Source: Sipunculus nudus (lineage: Eukaryota > Annelida > Sipuncula > Golfingiida > Sipunculidae). From it: DNA of 64,000 nucleotides. Below are positions 51,654 through 63,102 of this stretch, one piece after another. Position numbers and translations under genes: made by a program. The notes beneath the pieces are model-generated. The model was not told where the DNA came from. It saw nothing but the letters and a program-made list of their open reading frames with translations, and made no database searches. Each line of letters begins with the position of its first letter. Within the stretch, counting starts at the first letter, position 1. The stretch covers positions 53,571,429 through 53,635,428 of the forward strand of contig CM049312.1 in NCBI GenBank assembly GCA_026874595.1. Direction: 5' to 3'.

Positions 51654-53179
51654 AAACATTGATCGGTACAAGTTTTTTTAATGTTTATTGAATAAAATCT
51701 AGAGTATTTAAAACGTATATAATATAGTGTAAAGGATATCTGCAGTTGAAAAACATGCACAACATGCACATGGAACGTATGCTGTCTACAATTATCTGGT
51801 CTTGTTGATGCTGGTCCGAATTTAGATGCGGCCCACTTGGATAAAAACATGTATGGGGTAGGGCCTTTTTAATATGGAGTAAAGATTATCTGCAGCTGAA
51901 AAACATACACATGGAACGTATACAAGTAAGTTGTCAACAAGTAACTAATCTTGTGGATGCTGGCACTAATTCTTTGAGGTTTTGAAAAGAAATATATAAA
52001 ATGAATGTTAGTGATGAAACTCCATATATGACTTATGTAATACCATTTACCATCACCGTCAAGTGTAAAATGCTGCGTCTGTCTGCAAGAATACGTCTCT
52101 GTATGTCCATGCAGGTACATTGTTACACAGGTTCACATAATGTTTGTATAAAGTTATGAACGATACCAATGACGTAGCAGTAAAAACAAATCTGTCGAAG
52201 CCAAAACGATAATAAAAATGTAAAACTCTGAAAATACTTAAAAAATAAATACCGTAGATTATTAGTCTCTCGATAAAGGCCGCTGATTATGAGACTAAAA
52301 TACGAGCCATAATTATTGTTCGGTTGCAGGCAGTAGCATGTGAGATTAAAAGTATGACCGATGGTTACAGTCCAGTCGTAGGCCGCAGCCCGTCAGGAGT
52401 AATCACCTTTCATAGGCAGTTTCCGTCATGACAAATTTTGTACGTATCAAGTAATTTCATCCCTTCACGTTATCTTTTACCAGGAAAGTGTATATGGTAA
52501 GTTAAGTAATATAACTAAGATGCCATATGCAAGGAATGTGAATGCGGAATGTGGAAACCCATCGATACTGAGTACAAATATAAAGAGAGATTCATTATGC
52601 GCGTATCTAGCATGTGCAATGCGTATCCGATAAACAAATCGCTTATGTAAGATTTTGCCGGTTCCACATGCAGTATGGAATGTGACAGATAGAAAATATA
52701 ACATATGAATTGCCGATGCATTATGGTCTTCGTGTTCTCACTCTGAATAAAAATACGTTTAATAACAAATACATGCTAAGTAAGTTGAGACTGAAAGCTG
52801 GTCGCTGAACCGGCGCCAAGTTAGCGCTGGTCGTGTCTCGTGTATATAATGTTTCATCTTGATGGCAAATAAGTTGCCAAACAACAGGTCTAGGGATACA
52901 TCTTGGACGAGAATATTCTGTTGCACATGCACTTCATGCATGCTATGCACTTCATTCAAATGAAAGGGGGTTGTTCCTTCGAAGATCTCCACGAAGTGAA
53001 AACAGAAAGTTTGATCCGATTTGATAATGTGCAATCGAAAGTGCTGCACTTGGCAAGCACTGAGGCACACGCTGGACATAGACTTATTGATACATGGATG
53101 GAATCATATTTGATATCATGCAGTCCATCCGATATTGCATTCAGTTCGTTCCAGTGGGAATGTTTTGCGTCTGACGTCC
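51301..53179. other. Intergenic or 3' UTR of the SLC6 gene, with (CT)n tract
   Basis: (CT)n at 51600-51647. Two similar stretches (about 51715-51800 and 51875-51955) share 'aaagattatctgcagctgaaaaacatacacatggaacgtat' style sequence, a diverged local duplication. The part next to 53180 is presumably SLC6 3' UTR. No polyadenylation signal is placed. Confidence 0.5.
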
Positions 53180-53350
53180 TCACAGGCGGCCGTTGACTTT
53201 CATTCCGTCGGCGGTACTGTCCAGACCGAAGCCCTGGTCCATGCACTGGTGCAGAGAAGGCTGTCCGGGCCATGGGCCGTATACACGTTTGTGTTTAGCC
53301 AATGCTGGACCCCAATCTGACCGGGGGCTGACCAGTGTCTGGCTTCTATC
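53180..53350 (-). CDS. SLC6 last exon, cytosolic tail and stop
   Basis: Acceptor GATTCAG. 56 codons plus TGA encoding [20 protein letters not shown] and a tail ending MKVNGRL. The [11 protein letters not shown] stretch is a hallmark after TM12, and phase 0 fits the previous exon. Confidence 0.9.
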   Translation of the reverse strand, partial: DRSQTLVSPRSDWGPALAKHKRVYGPWPGQPSLHQCMDQGFGLDSTADGMKVNGRL

Positions 53351-56300
53351 CTGAATCAATGATATGTACTAACATTTATATATACATAAAATTACTTCAA
53401 TACATTCAAATTTTCCCATTAACACCTCGATTCAAATAAACGCATATTAAGTTTCTTCTTTATGCTTACATATTTTCACTACATTCTACAACATACAAAT
53501 CCTTCTTCCAAACAAATGATTTGATATACTTTTAACAGTTATGCTGAGGCCAAAAAAAGGTGTGGTTCTCAGGCACCGCCCGCGTCAAAATTAAAATTTT
53601 GATTTTCATCTTTCCAGAAGATAAAATATTACAATTTTGATAAGATTTCCTCAGTTATGTAGTGCTTTTACCTGCATGTTTAGCAAATTAGTTCAGTTAT
53701 TATCATGCTTTTCCCTGATCATAAGACTTTTATATCGAAACATATAAAAAAGGTATTAAAAAATTGCCCGCCCGCACCGATTTACGAAAAAAAGTGCCTC
53801 AGAACCAAACCCTTTTTTTTGGCCTAACACCTTTGCTTTTCAGAGTTGTAACTTTTCAACGTATTCTCGTACACTTTGCCAGAACAAAATGCGTGTGTGT
53901 CCGTGCACAGTGTTAGAAATGCTAATGATACATTTATGACAGGATATTTAAAATGATCACATCATTATCATATTGGCACATTATACAGAAAAGGACATTT
54001 CTCCCATGAAGACGATAAAAAAATATAACTTGAAAATGTAGGTGGAGCCACAGAACCTTATCTTAGCGTCCTGGCGGGTAAAATTATCGAAATCATTTCA
54101 AACAAAACACTACTGCTACAAAAATGCCGTGTCGTGTTATGATATATATGATATGACGATCATTAGTTGAATACATACCCGGGACCATCCAATAATTACG
54201 AGACATGCCACCAGGGGGATCCACAACATTGATACGGCAGCCATGAGCCAGCCCAGCACCTCCGCCCACGCCGGGTACACATAGTTGTTGTATTTAGTTT
54301 GTCCGACCGACAGTCCCAGGAAAAATATCATCGCCTAAAATGAAAAGGCAAGGCATTGTCATTTAAATAAAGTACTCAAAAGTCAAACAAGATCACTATA
54401 TATAGTCAAATTGATAATCCATATAGAATATATGTCATTAAGGTGCATGTTGACACCATCTTTCGACTATACAATTTTGAACAGGTTCTGGCCGAAAATC
54501 TGATCGACACACCAAAATGCAATTTTATTTATCGTTAGTATAATCTAATTTTTATCAGATGCGTAAGTTATATCGTGGATAAAATGTTCTGCATTTATAT
54601 TCCATAACTGTAAGAGAACTGAAAAATATACTTGTTTCAAAGCTTGCGATGCTCTGAAAAAGGCAGCAATATCCTAAATTAATTTCACGAATGATGATAT
54701 ACGTTGTAGTAATATGCGCTAAATAACCACCATTTCTTCAAAGAAATATACGTATAGCGCGTTGATAAATACCTTCTGACAATACCGGTATTTGCGCTTC
54801 ATGCCGTGTTAAGTTTACATAGGAATAATCGGCATCGGTAAACTAATAATGAGTTTAGATGGGTCTCATTCATTCGTGAGGAGTCCCTACTCCAAATTTT
54901 GTAACAGAAACCGTGTTGTGCCTAAACAAAGACAACACTCGGTTTACATAGACGAAGAGGAATAAAACACTTCTCCGTTGTTTACTAACAAGCACAAAAA
55001 GTGGAATATTTAATTGAATTTTAATACACAGGCAAATATTCATATTAAATCATATCTGTGTGTGTATGTGTGTAAATATGCACTGGCCTTCCAAGTTAAG
55101 CTTGCTTTATTGGCAAAGCAGTAGATTGCCTGACATCTCTCCTGTAACCTGAGTCATAGGTTAAGGGTTTAGTTCAAGGATCGGCCGTAACTATTTAAGT
55201 GTTTTCATATATACATATATGACCACCCTGCAGGAAGAGGACAGATGGTAGAGAGGCATAATACCTCAAGTTCCTGAATAATTTCCTACGTTCTAGGGAA
55301 GGAATACTTCTGTACTGCGGTCTAGTTTTCAAGACCTACCAGAATGGCCATCGGTGTGATCATGTGCCAGCACAACTTCCAGTAGATGTTAGGTCTGTAA
55401 CCAATCATGTCTTTGATGTCGCTTGCAAACCTCTCGTATCCTGAAACAAGGAACAACAGGCATGCTTATACAACAACAAGGTAGGGTGTCTCATCAGCGA
55501 AAAAAATGCTCCCTCCAGATTTCGGTTGTGGAACTCGTCTAACAAAAGCATTCTTTACTTCAGTTTCAGTGGTCAATTTGTTTTTTTTTTATTTAGATGA
55601 TTAACTTGACTCCCTTTATATTGAAACTTACACTGTTAACTCAAGGTACAGCAACAATATCATAATAAAATTGTTAATTTTAAAGAGAAGATCTGTAGAC
55701 GGAAGTTAATCAACTGACATTTGTAATCCTCATGAACTAAAACAAGCTCTTATGAAGGCAGAAGGGTGAAAAGCCATAAAAAGCCATGTGTCACCATAAA
55801 CGAGTTAAATTATATTGGCAATCTAGCTTGTCATCAAATGCAATGCACCAGCATTTGAAGATGTCTCAATTCATTTTACCAAGTACATTTGCATTTTACT
55901 AATTAATTTTGCTTTTGCATCTGAAAAAAATTACTCACATTAGCATTTATATGCACGGAGTTGCATTTTTATATAAAAAAAAAACTAACCATAGATGTAG
56001 ATAATGGCAATAACTTCAAAAAACGTCACCAGGAACAGAGGGAAGGAGGCCGAGTAGGTATCCATTAAATTGAAAAGGTACATCCCGCCCTGTAAAACGA
56101 AGCACACATATATATATTAATGATGATAGGGTAAACATACGTAACCCCCAAACCTTGAATGGTACACCTCACTTAGCTGGCCAGTTTTGTTAATGTTACA
56201 GAATATGCGGCCTTATGTAGAACTGAAGAATCTAACAAATTTGCTTTGAATAAATACACAACTGCAAGAAAAGCAGATGTGTCCACATTCTGATAACCAT

Positions 56301-59300
56301 GAACAGACCCCCAGCAATGGGTAAACAGTACTGCTGCGAAGAGGTTAACTTTTATAAAGGGGAGCCAACCCGCACAAGAAATCCGGAGTTTAGCGTATAG
56401 TCCAGTAGGCGGACAGACATAGACTACAGGAGACTCTCCGACAACTAACGCAACCAGCTTGGTGGCAGACATATTATTCCGCTCTCCTCTGGAGTCCATC
56501 AGCAAGGTGGCGTGGGGCAACCAAAAAGTCTCGATGCATCTGCCCAGGCTACTTGCGGCACGAAGAGGTCACTCAATATTTGTGCCAAAGCAAAGAAGAA
56601 ACATAGGAAGAGAAGGGAAAGGACGCCGCATGGTATCTTACAGGGGTAAGACCGCTGTCTTGATGCGGAAGTAACTTGCCCAGGTGTGATGCGTCATCCA
56701 GGAGTAGAGAACCACACTTTCTTCAAGAATGACAAGAACTTGGACAGTAGGGGAGAACATGGAGTGAGCTTAGCAGTAAAAACCTCTAAGCTGTCGATGA
56801 AGGAATCACCAATCAATTCTCCACCTGGACTCCGACAGAGACCCAATCACTTTAATCTCAATACATGCCAAAACCCTTGCTTCCAGCTCTGAAGCCAAGG
56901 ACAAGTTCTACAGCCAGTTAATTATTATACATGCATTTCTATAGCGCAAAATTCACACAGAGAGCATGCTCTAAAGCGCTTTACATAAAAGAGGTAAATA
57001 TAATATTAAAATGACACAGTATGAATTTATAGATGAATAGAAAATGTAAGCTAAAATACTAGAATCGATAATAAATAATAATAATAATATATTTCACCTT
57101 ATGCGAGTTTTCCTGCTGGATGTAAAATATTTATATTTGTGGCATAATGTCCTTAGAAACTGACCAGCTAGTAAAAAATGCATGGCATGATCTAGTTCAG
57201 TCATAGGCACATATAAACAGGTATGTTTTAAAACCTTTTTAAAGGCAGTCAGACTTTCAACTTGTCGGATGGCATCCGGTAAGGAATTCCACTCATGCGC
57301 TGAGGCATATTGGAAGGTCCTGCCACCCCAAGACCTTAGTCTGGTTTTTGGCATAATTAGAAGGTTATCGCTGGATGAGCGTAGTGACATGGTAGGTTTG
57401 TATTGTTGCAACATATTGGCAATGTAACCTGGAGCATTTCCTTGCAAAACCTTAAATGTTAACAACAACACTTTGTATCTAATGCGGCTCTAGATAGGTA
57501 GCCAGTGAAGGTCGGCTAACACAGGGGTTATGCCAGAACGACTTGCCCTTGTAATGATCCTAGCCGCTGTATTCTGTACCCTTTGTAGGCGAATAATAGC
57601 CATGTTTTTGCATAGTCAAGTCTGGAGGTGACATGTGCTTGTATGAGAGTCTTGAGGGCAGATGTTGTTAGGTATTTCCTGATGTGGGATATGTTCCGCA
57701 TCTGCGGGTAGGTGATTTTACATACTGAGATAATGAGAGTCTCCATGGACATGTTACAATCATATGTTACTGCAGGTTCCTTGCAGTGACACTCGGAGTG
57801 ATGGTTGTATCTCCCACTCTCACCTACATATCTGGTAATTGTGTCAACTTTAGTTTTATACCAAAGATGATGAGTCCAGTCTTATCATCATTTAACCGAA
57901 GAAAATTGCTCTGCATCCATGGCCACCATCTGCTACACAGACTGCAACAGAAGAGATGGTTTGAATAGTCTCAGTGGGCGGTTTTAAGCACAGGTAAAGC
58001 TGTAAATCATCAGCGTAGAAGCGTCTACTGATGCCATGTTTTTCAATGATGTTGCCGAGGGGAGAGGTGTATCAGGTGAAAAGCAGAGGTCCCAAAACTG
58101 AACCTTGGGGAACGCCGTAGTCAAGGGCACTGGGCTTGGAAGTCACACCTTTTACCAGTACAGACCGAGTCCTACCCCTCAGGTAGGTAATGAACCAGCT
58201 CAATGCATCTCCTTGGACGCCAAACTGTTATCGAGTCTCCGGAGCAACACTTGGTGATCGATAGTATCAAATGCGGCGGAAAGGTCCAGTAACATTAGCA
58301 CAGCTACTCAGTTGTTATCTACAGCAGCATTGATATCTGACTGTACTCTAACTAAGGCTGTTTCTGTTGAATGGTGCTCTCGGTAAGCAGATTGCATTTG
58401 CTCAAGAAAACAATGCTTGCTCAGGTGTTCCTTCAAGCGACAAGCAACCACTTTTTTTCAAGCACTTTGTCAAGGAAAGTTAAATTTGAGATCGGATGAT
58501 AGTTTTTCAAGATAGCGTGATTAAGCGTAGGTTTCTTCAAAAGTGGCGACCAGGTAACACGGCTTCCAGGAACTGAGGACATCTTCTTGAATGGTGACTT
58601 AAAGGCCAGCGTCAGCTCTCAGCATGACACCTGTCATTTAGCCAATACGGTTACATCATTCCAAGCCAGGGACTGCCCAAGATCCACACCCAACAGTCGC
58701 ATTACAGAACCTAGGAATTCCTTGCTTATTAGCACTTCTCAAATAGAAACTACTGCATCTGCTACACAGAGTTGAAAGATGCCGCAATGGAGGCCTACGG
58801 TAGAAATGAAAGGTGCACTGTCAATTGATATGATGCCAATCTGCCTGATATGAAAGTGACTACAGCTACAGCGAGACAGGCGTTCCTAAAATGGTAGCAA
58901 GATTCCTTCCCCATGAATCTACAGTCCCTGTACAAGGCAGGGCCCAGTGCTCAGATGACATTAAGGAAATGTGCTCATGACTGCTTATGAAGTACTTGAA
59001 ACAGTAACAGGGGTATATCTCTCCTAAACAATCGTTTGCAAGGTATATGCCAGGATGCTCTAAACCGACTTCATGTACTTGCAACAAGAATAATCCTGAG
59101 TCCCATTGCGGCTTTTGATCACGTCGATTAACAACTGACATGATAATTTCGGTGAGACAACTCCTAGATAAAAATAAGGAATTAGGTCATCCGCCGTCAA
59201 TGGCTTTAGATCTAATTAGACGCTGCGGCCTCTTCAAAGTGTAAAGAAGGATGGGATGCCGATCAACCTTAACCCGCATCATTAAGTCCCCCCCCGCCCC

Positions 59301-62300
59301 ATACAGACATGAGAGATACGAAAAATCTCTCAAGCCCATCAATATACTCAGAAATATAAAGCAAGGTTGTGTCCATGCACCGAACTTTTTCGGTATCTTA
59401 TTCTCTCCACTTCCTTATATTTGCCTTCCAGTCTTGAACCAATGGTCTCAACATCCACACGCGGCATGACGGAAAACTCTTTATCCTGGTCAGATTTCAA
59501 GCCAAGACAAAGAAAACCCGTATCTTACTGACGAAAATGCTGTTTCAGATGACGCTACTCTCGTCTTTTTTATATTGAAGAAGACCAAAACAACTCATGG
59601 CTTGATTTGCCGAAGCCTGCAAAGAGTTTTCTTGACGGCCACTATCAGGAAATCGGAGGTCATGACTTTTCCAAACAAATCTCTCACCAGTCACCATCAA
59701 TGGCTCGCAATTAGCTGTGGTTGATTCCGTCAAGTTCTTGGATGCTTACATAACCAGCAATTTGTCATACAGAAATCAACTCAAGGATCGGGAAAGCATC
59801 AACTGTTATGTCCAAAAGGGCTAAACGTGTGTAGGATAAGAACCTGACACCTAACCCAAAGATGAAGGTGTAGCAAGCTTTTTTCTTAGTCCCCTACTCT
59901 ATGGCTACGAATTATACCCCCCTCCAACACACATGTGCATAAAGCATAACATGCTTTTGTTATTGATAGAGAGTTAATACTGACCCGTGTGACGAGGGGC
60001 AATCCAAGCAGAAACATGATAACACTGACTCCAGCCAGCAACCAGGTCTTATGACGACGGACACGGCCAGCAAACTCATCTGCCAAGGCACTGATTACGG
60101 TCTCCAGCATGGCAAACTACAGCCACAGAACAAATTCAGTCATCAGAACATGCAGCTATATTTATCATTAATGCATTACTAAAATATACTTGAAGGACGA
60201 ATTTTCCTATAACACCCTGAAGCTTAAATTAATTATAACACAAAATATTTAAAGATAAGAAAAGTTGTCAATATTATAGTTTGCCTACAACTGAATAACT
60301 GATCCATAAATTGACAAATCAACAAATATGAAATAATTTGACTTTTTTAACTGAGAGTGTGCCGCTTTTAAATTATGTAGTAAATATATCACAGTGACAG
60401 AGAGCGTCCACCATTTGTTTATCAGGTAGAGTAGAAGAATAATCCTCAATTATTAGATATTCTGCATCATATCGCCCAAAATTTGATTGACAACATTACT
60501 TGACTGAGCCTACCTGACTGTCCAGTCCTAAGGTGATCAACATGAAGAAGAAGCACACGGACCACAAGGGAGCTATTGGCATGGTGGCTAAACCTTCCGG
60601 GTACGCAACGAAGGCTAACCCTTGTCCTGTAAAACCAAATCACATAAGTATAATTATTCCGGAAGACCTGATCCTTCTGTCCAATCACACGTTACCGTCT
60701 GACACTCCTGTCCAATCACACGTGGCCATCTAACCCTCGTGGCCAATCAAACGTGATCATTTAGCAGGCACTCCTGTCCAATCAGGTTACCATCGAACAC
60801 ATCAGTCCAATTAATCGACTGTGACCATGTAACGGTTCTGTCTTATAACACGTGAAGAATTGACATTCCTGTCCACGCACGTGTGAACATCTGAAACTCC
60901 TTTCACATCACACGTGACTTCCCGTTCGGCGGACCTGTTCTACGTCCAGTCCTAAGGTGATCAACATGAAGAAGAAGCACACGGACCACAAGGGAGCTAT
61001 TGGCATGGTGGCTAAACCTTCCGGGTACGCAACGAAGGCTAACCCTTGTCCTGTAAAACCAAATCACATAAGTATAATTATTCCGGAAGACCTGATCCTT
61101 CTGTCCAATCACACGTTACCGTCTGACACTCCTGTCCAATCACACGTGGCCATCTAACCCTCGTGGCCAATCAAACGTGATCATTTAGCAGGCACTCCTG
61201 TCCAATCAGGTTACCAACGTACACTTCAGTCCAATTAATCGACTGTGACCATGTAACGGTTCTGTCTAATAACACGTGAAGAATTGGCATTCCTGTCCAT
61301 GCACGTGTGAACATCTGAAACTCTTTTCACATCACACGTGACTTCCCGTTCGGCGGACCTGTTCTTCCCCCCCCCCCCCCCCCCCCCCGGTCCCCCTCTT
61401 AACTGCGTCCATGGTTGAGCCTCTTTTCATATAAAGTCTATAACCGGATACGCCATCATGAAAAGATGCTTCCGCCAATGAAGCGAGACCATATGGCTAT
61501 ATAGAACCACACCCGTCTAACCTTTGCAACCAGGGATTGTTCTACCTCCATATCAGCCATCACAAACCCCCGACCGATCAAACGGCGATCAGCCATCACA
61601 TATCCCCGACCGATCAAACGGCGAGCAGCCATCACATATCCCCCGACCGATCAAACGGCGATCAGCCTTCACAAACCCCCGACTAATCAAATGGTGATCA
61701 GCCTTCACATACAGAGACCCTAAACCAGTCAAGCCCTGACAGATTGTTCTCAATCACAATCAGCAGTATAGCTAGCACACTGCACGAGTCGATAAGGATT
61801 AAGGCATGGTCTAGTCCTATTAATCCGTTATAGATTGGTTATATCATCTCAATCTTCCACATACCGTTATAACCAAGGTCTGCTTAAAACTTCGTAAATT
61901 TACTGTACAAATATATGACAAACCTGACGCCGTGGCGCTCTCCACAGGCACTCCCTTCATGTGAGCAATATAGCCGATCATGGAGAAGATGGCGAAACCA
62001 GCGAAGATGCTCGTCCCGCAGTTCACCACAGACACGATTATAGCATCCCTGCGAACAACATCACATATAAACTACATCACACATAAAGGTGACAAGCCGA
62101 AGACATATGCCCATTGTTTCCTTAAAGTAGCTTTCCGGGCAAAAACACCTCAACTACATGACAAATTAAAAAAAAATGTTTTTCTGTTTTCTCTCTATCA
62201 TGTTGATTTCAAACTAAAAAAGGTAATCTTGATTAAATAAAACAATTCATTTTTGAACATGCACGAAACATTGTAAAGGAGAAAAAATAAAAAAAATTGA

Positions 62301-62805
62301 AATATTTTCATGAAGCTTGGCATTAGCAATGAAAACATGATTTGCTGTTATTGCTTGATAAAAACATCCACCTTTTGAAAAATAAATTTTAAAATATTTT
62401 GAAATTTCATATGAAAGTGAATTTCATATATACATTTACCATTACAATCGCTCTAAGCCATTATATATGTTATGGGTCTAATATTAATTTTAAAAGACTG
62501 GGTTGATTTTGATTTAAGGGGTTTGCCAGGGATACGATTATAAGTGCAGCTGTTAATAATGAAGATTAAAGGTTTACCAAACATCTGTAAACATGCGCAT
62601 GCAGAAACTGGTGAGCAAGACATTTATGCAAACTCACACACATAAACTTATGTGAGCTAGACTAAACAACGAGGATACATAGCTCAACCGGCAAAGCTCA
62701 CCTCAAACAGTTGTTATGGAAACGGTTATAACTCGCCATGGTGAGTAGACCTCCCCAGCCAGGCCCCAGAGAGTAAAATATCTGGACGGCGGCGTCTCCC
62801 CACAC
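53180..62805 (-). CDS. SLC6-family sodium/chloride-coupled transporter, C-terminal half (8 exons), 5' part outside window
   Basis: Eight minus-strand exons with matching phases encode TM6 to the C-terminus of a neurotransmitter-sodium symporter. These plasma-membrane carriers move amino acids or amines with Na+ and Cl-. TM6 has [11 protein letters not shown] and TM7 has [10 protein letters not shown]; together these supply the Gln, Ser, Asn and Ser expected at the chloride site. TM8 has LGLDSQFA, with the Na2-site Asp/Ser. TM10 is [17 protein letters not shown]11 includes [17 protein letters not shown], and TM12 includes [19 protein letters not shown]. The tail is [16 protein letters not shown], typical of the family. 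Substrate is uncertain; the wording is nearest to glycine or neutral amino-acid carriers. TM1-TM5 are not in the window, and no further exon is evident between 62806 and 64000. Two transposon families and a duplicated exon lie in its introns. Confidence 0.93.
53547..53825. mobile_element. MITE-like element with AGGCCAA ends, copy 2, in SLC6 intron
   Basis: Inverted ends AGGCCAAAAAAAGG then TGGTTCTCAGGCAC, and the mirrored right end. The interior matches the complement of 9141-9431 (e.g. GTAGTGCTTTTA against the copy-1 AAAAGCACTAC word), so the two copies are in opposite orientation. Confidence 0.8.
54179..54334 (-). CDS. SLC6 exon with TM11-TM12
   Basis: Acceptor TTTTAG, donor GTATGT. 52 codons encoding [20 protein letters not shown] and on to CLVIIGWSR. 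Confidence 0.95.
55340..55440 (-). CDS. SLC6 exon with TM10-11 loop and TM11
   Basis: Acceptor TTTCAG, donor GTAGGT. Encodes [20 protein letters not shown] and on to TPMAIL. Confidence 0.95.
55990..56089 (-). CDS. SLC6 exon with TM10
   Basis: Acceptor TTTTACAG, donor GTTAGT. Encodes [20 protein letters not shown] and on to IAIIYIY. Confidence 0.95.
56690..56920 (+). mobile_element. Non-LTR retrotransposon, endonuclease fragment (5' part of split element)
   Basis: Plus-strand frames with shifts give an APE-type endonuclease fragment: [20 protein letters not shown], then LAVKTSKL and [16 protein letters not shown]. It breaks off exactly where a minus-strand LINE starts and continues at about 58570. 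LINE sequence may begin earlier (about 56470). Confidence 0.65.
56921..58570 (-). mobile_element. CR1/Jockey-type LINE fragment, inserted in another LINE
   Basis: Minus-strand RT, decayed but clear, in order from the right: [84 protein letters not shown], then [20 protein letters not shown] and a C-terminal stretch with [20 protein letters not shown]. The YADD catalytic box lies near 58000-58015. The 3' tail (56921-57000) has 'ttctatagcgcaaaattc...aaagcgctttaca', like the tail at 8985-9060. The 5' part is missing. Confidence 0.85.
58571..59945 (+). mobile_element. Non-LTR retrotransposon, RT fragment (3' part of split element)
   Basis: Resumes with an endonuclease strand [14 protein letters not shown] (cf. 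LGDFNARV). RT pieces with many stops follow: GKVYARML-like and [11 protein letters not shown] (59035-59095), [19 protein letters not shown] (59355-59410), [14 protein letters not shown] (59525-59575, the degraded xDD box), and PKMKVQAFFL-like text near 59860. A different LINE family from the one at 56921, and older, since it carries that insertion. Confidence 0.7.
59985..60116 (-). CDS. SLC6 exon with end of TM8 and TM9
   Basis: Acceptor CTGTAG, donor GTCAGT. 44 codons, phase 0 both sides. Encodes [15 protein letters not shown] and on to [10 protein letters not shown]. Confidence 0.93.
60514..60626 (-). CDS. SLC6 exon with EL4 and TM8
   Basis: Acceptor TTTACAG, donor GTAGGC. Encodes [19 protein letters not shown] and on to ITLGLDSQ, including the Na2-site Asp and Ser. 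Confidence 0.95.
60520..61367. repeat. 424-bp tandem duplication within the SLC6 gene
   Basis: Two head-to-tail copies (60520-60943, 60944-about 61367) containing most of one exon plus intron. They differ at only about eight sites, all in the intron. Inside each unit is a degenerate repeat of CTCCTGTCCAATCACACGTG words. A run of about 25 C follows directly. Confidence 0.92.
60944..61050 (-). pseudogene. Duplicated SLC6 exon copy (EL4-TM8), truncated by two codons
   Basis: Base-for-base identical to the first 107 bases of the exon at 60514-60626, with the same acceptor TTTACAG. The duplication breakpoint replaces the final Ser-Gln codons and the normal donor. The new junction reads GAC|GTAGAA, a plausible donor in the same phase, so this copy could be used instead of the other. 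Using both would break the frame. If used, the protein would lack the Na2-site Ser after LGLD. It may simply be silent. Confidence 0.75.
61389..61923. repeat. Intron with short direct repeats (CCCCGACCGATCAAACGGCGA)
   Basis: Between 61550 and 61720 a roughly 43-base unit, 'cagccatcacatatccccgaccgatcaaacggcgat', is repeated about four times with changes. No other feature. Confidence 0.75.
61924..62048 (-). CDS. SLC6 exon with TM7
   Basis: Acceptor TTCGCAG, donor GTTTGT. Encodes [20 protein letters not shown] and on to VESATASG. Confidence 0.95.
62702..62805 (-). CDS. SLC6 exon with TM6
   Basis: Acceptor TTCACAG, donor GTGAGC. Encodes [19 protein letters not shown] and on to [10 protein letters not shown]. 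Contains the unwound TM6 GPG and chloride-site Gln and Ser. Confidence 0.95.
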
Positions 62806-63053
62806 CTGTGAATCAAACCAGTCGTAAGTAAAAGAAAAAATGCATTATTGCGGTGCCTAACATAATACAACGACCCTCAGCCGAGCGTACACTTCCGATA
62901 AGGGAAGCAGTACTACTAGGCTAGCCAACCTATCTGGATTATTTTCAATTGCCATTGACCCTACAACAAATTTCGTAAAAAAATCAGTAAAGTAGTTAAT
63001 CCTTCTAACATACATACAAATCAACATAGATATTAGACGATATAAACATTTTA

Positions 63054-63102
<49 letters not shown>

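Noticed and set aside
52903-53273. Overlapping 97- and 105-codon ORFs at the SLC6 3' end
   Set aside because: The SLC6 last exon in another frame explains the coding-like signal; these are out of frame with it.
55081-55200. Possible tRNA-like sequence in an SLC6 intron
   Set aside because: The B-box-like word is poor (GGGTTTAGTTCAAGG) and no cloverleaf could be drawn by eye.
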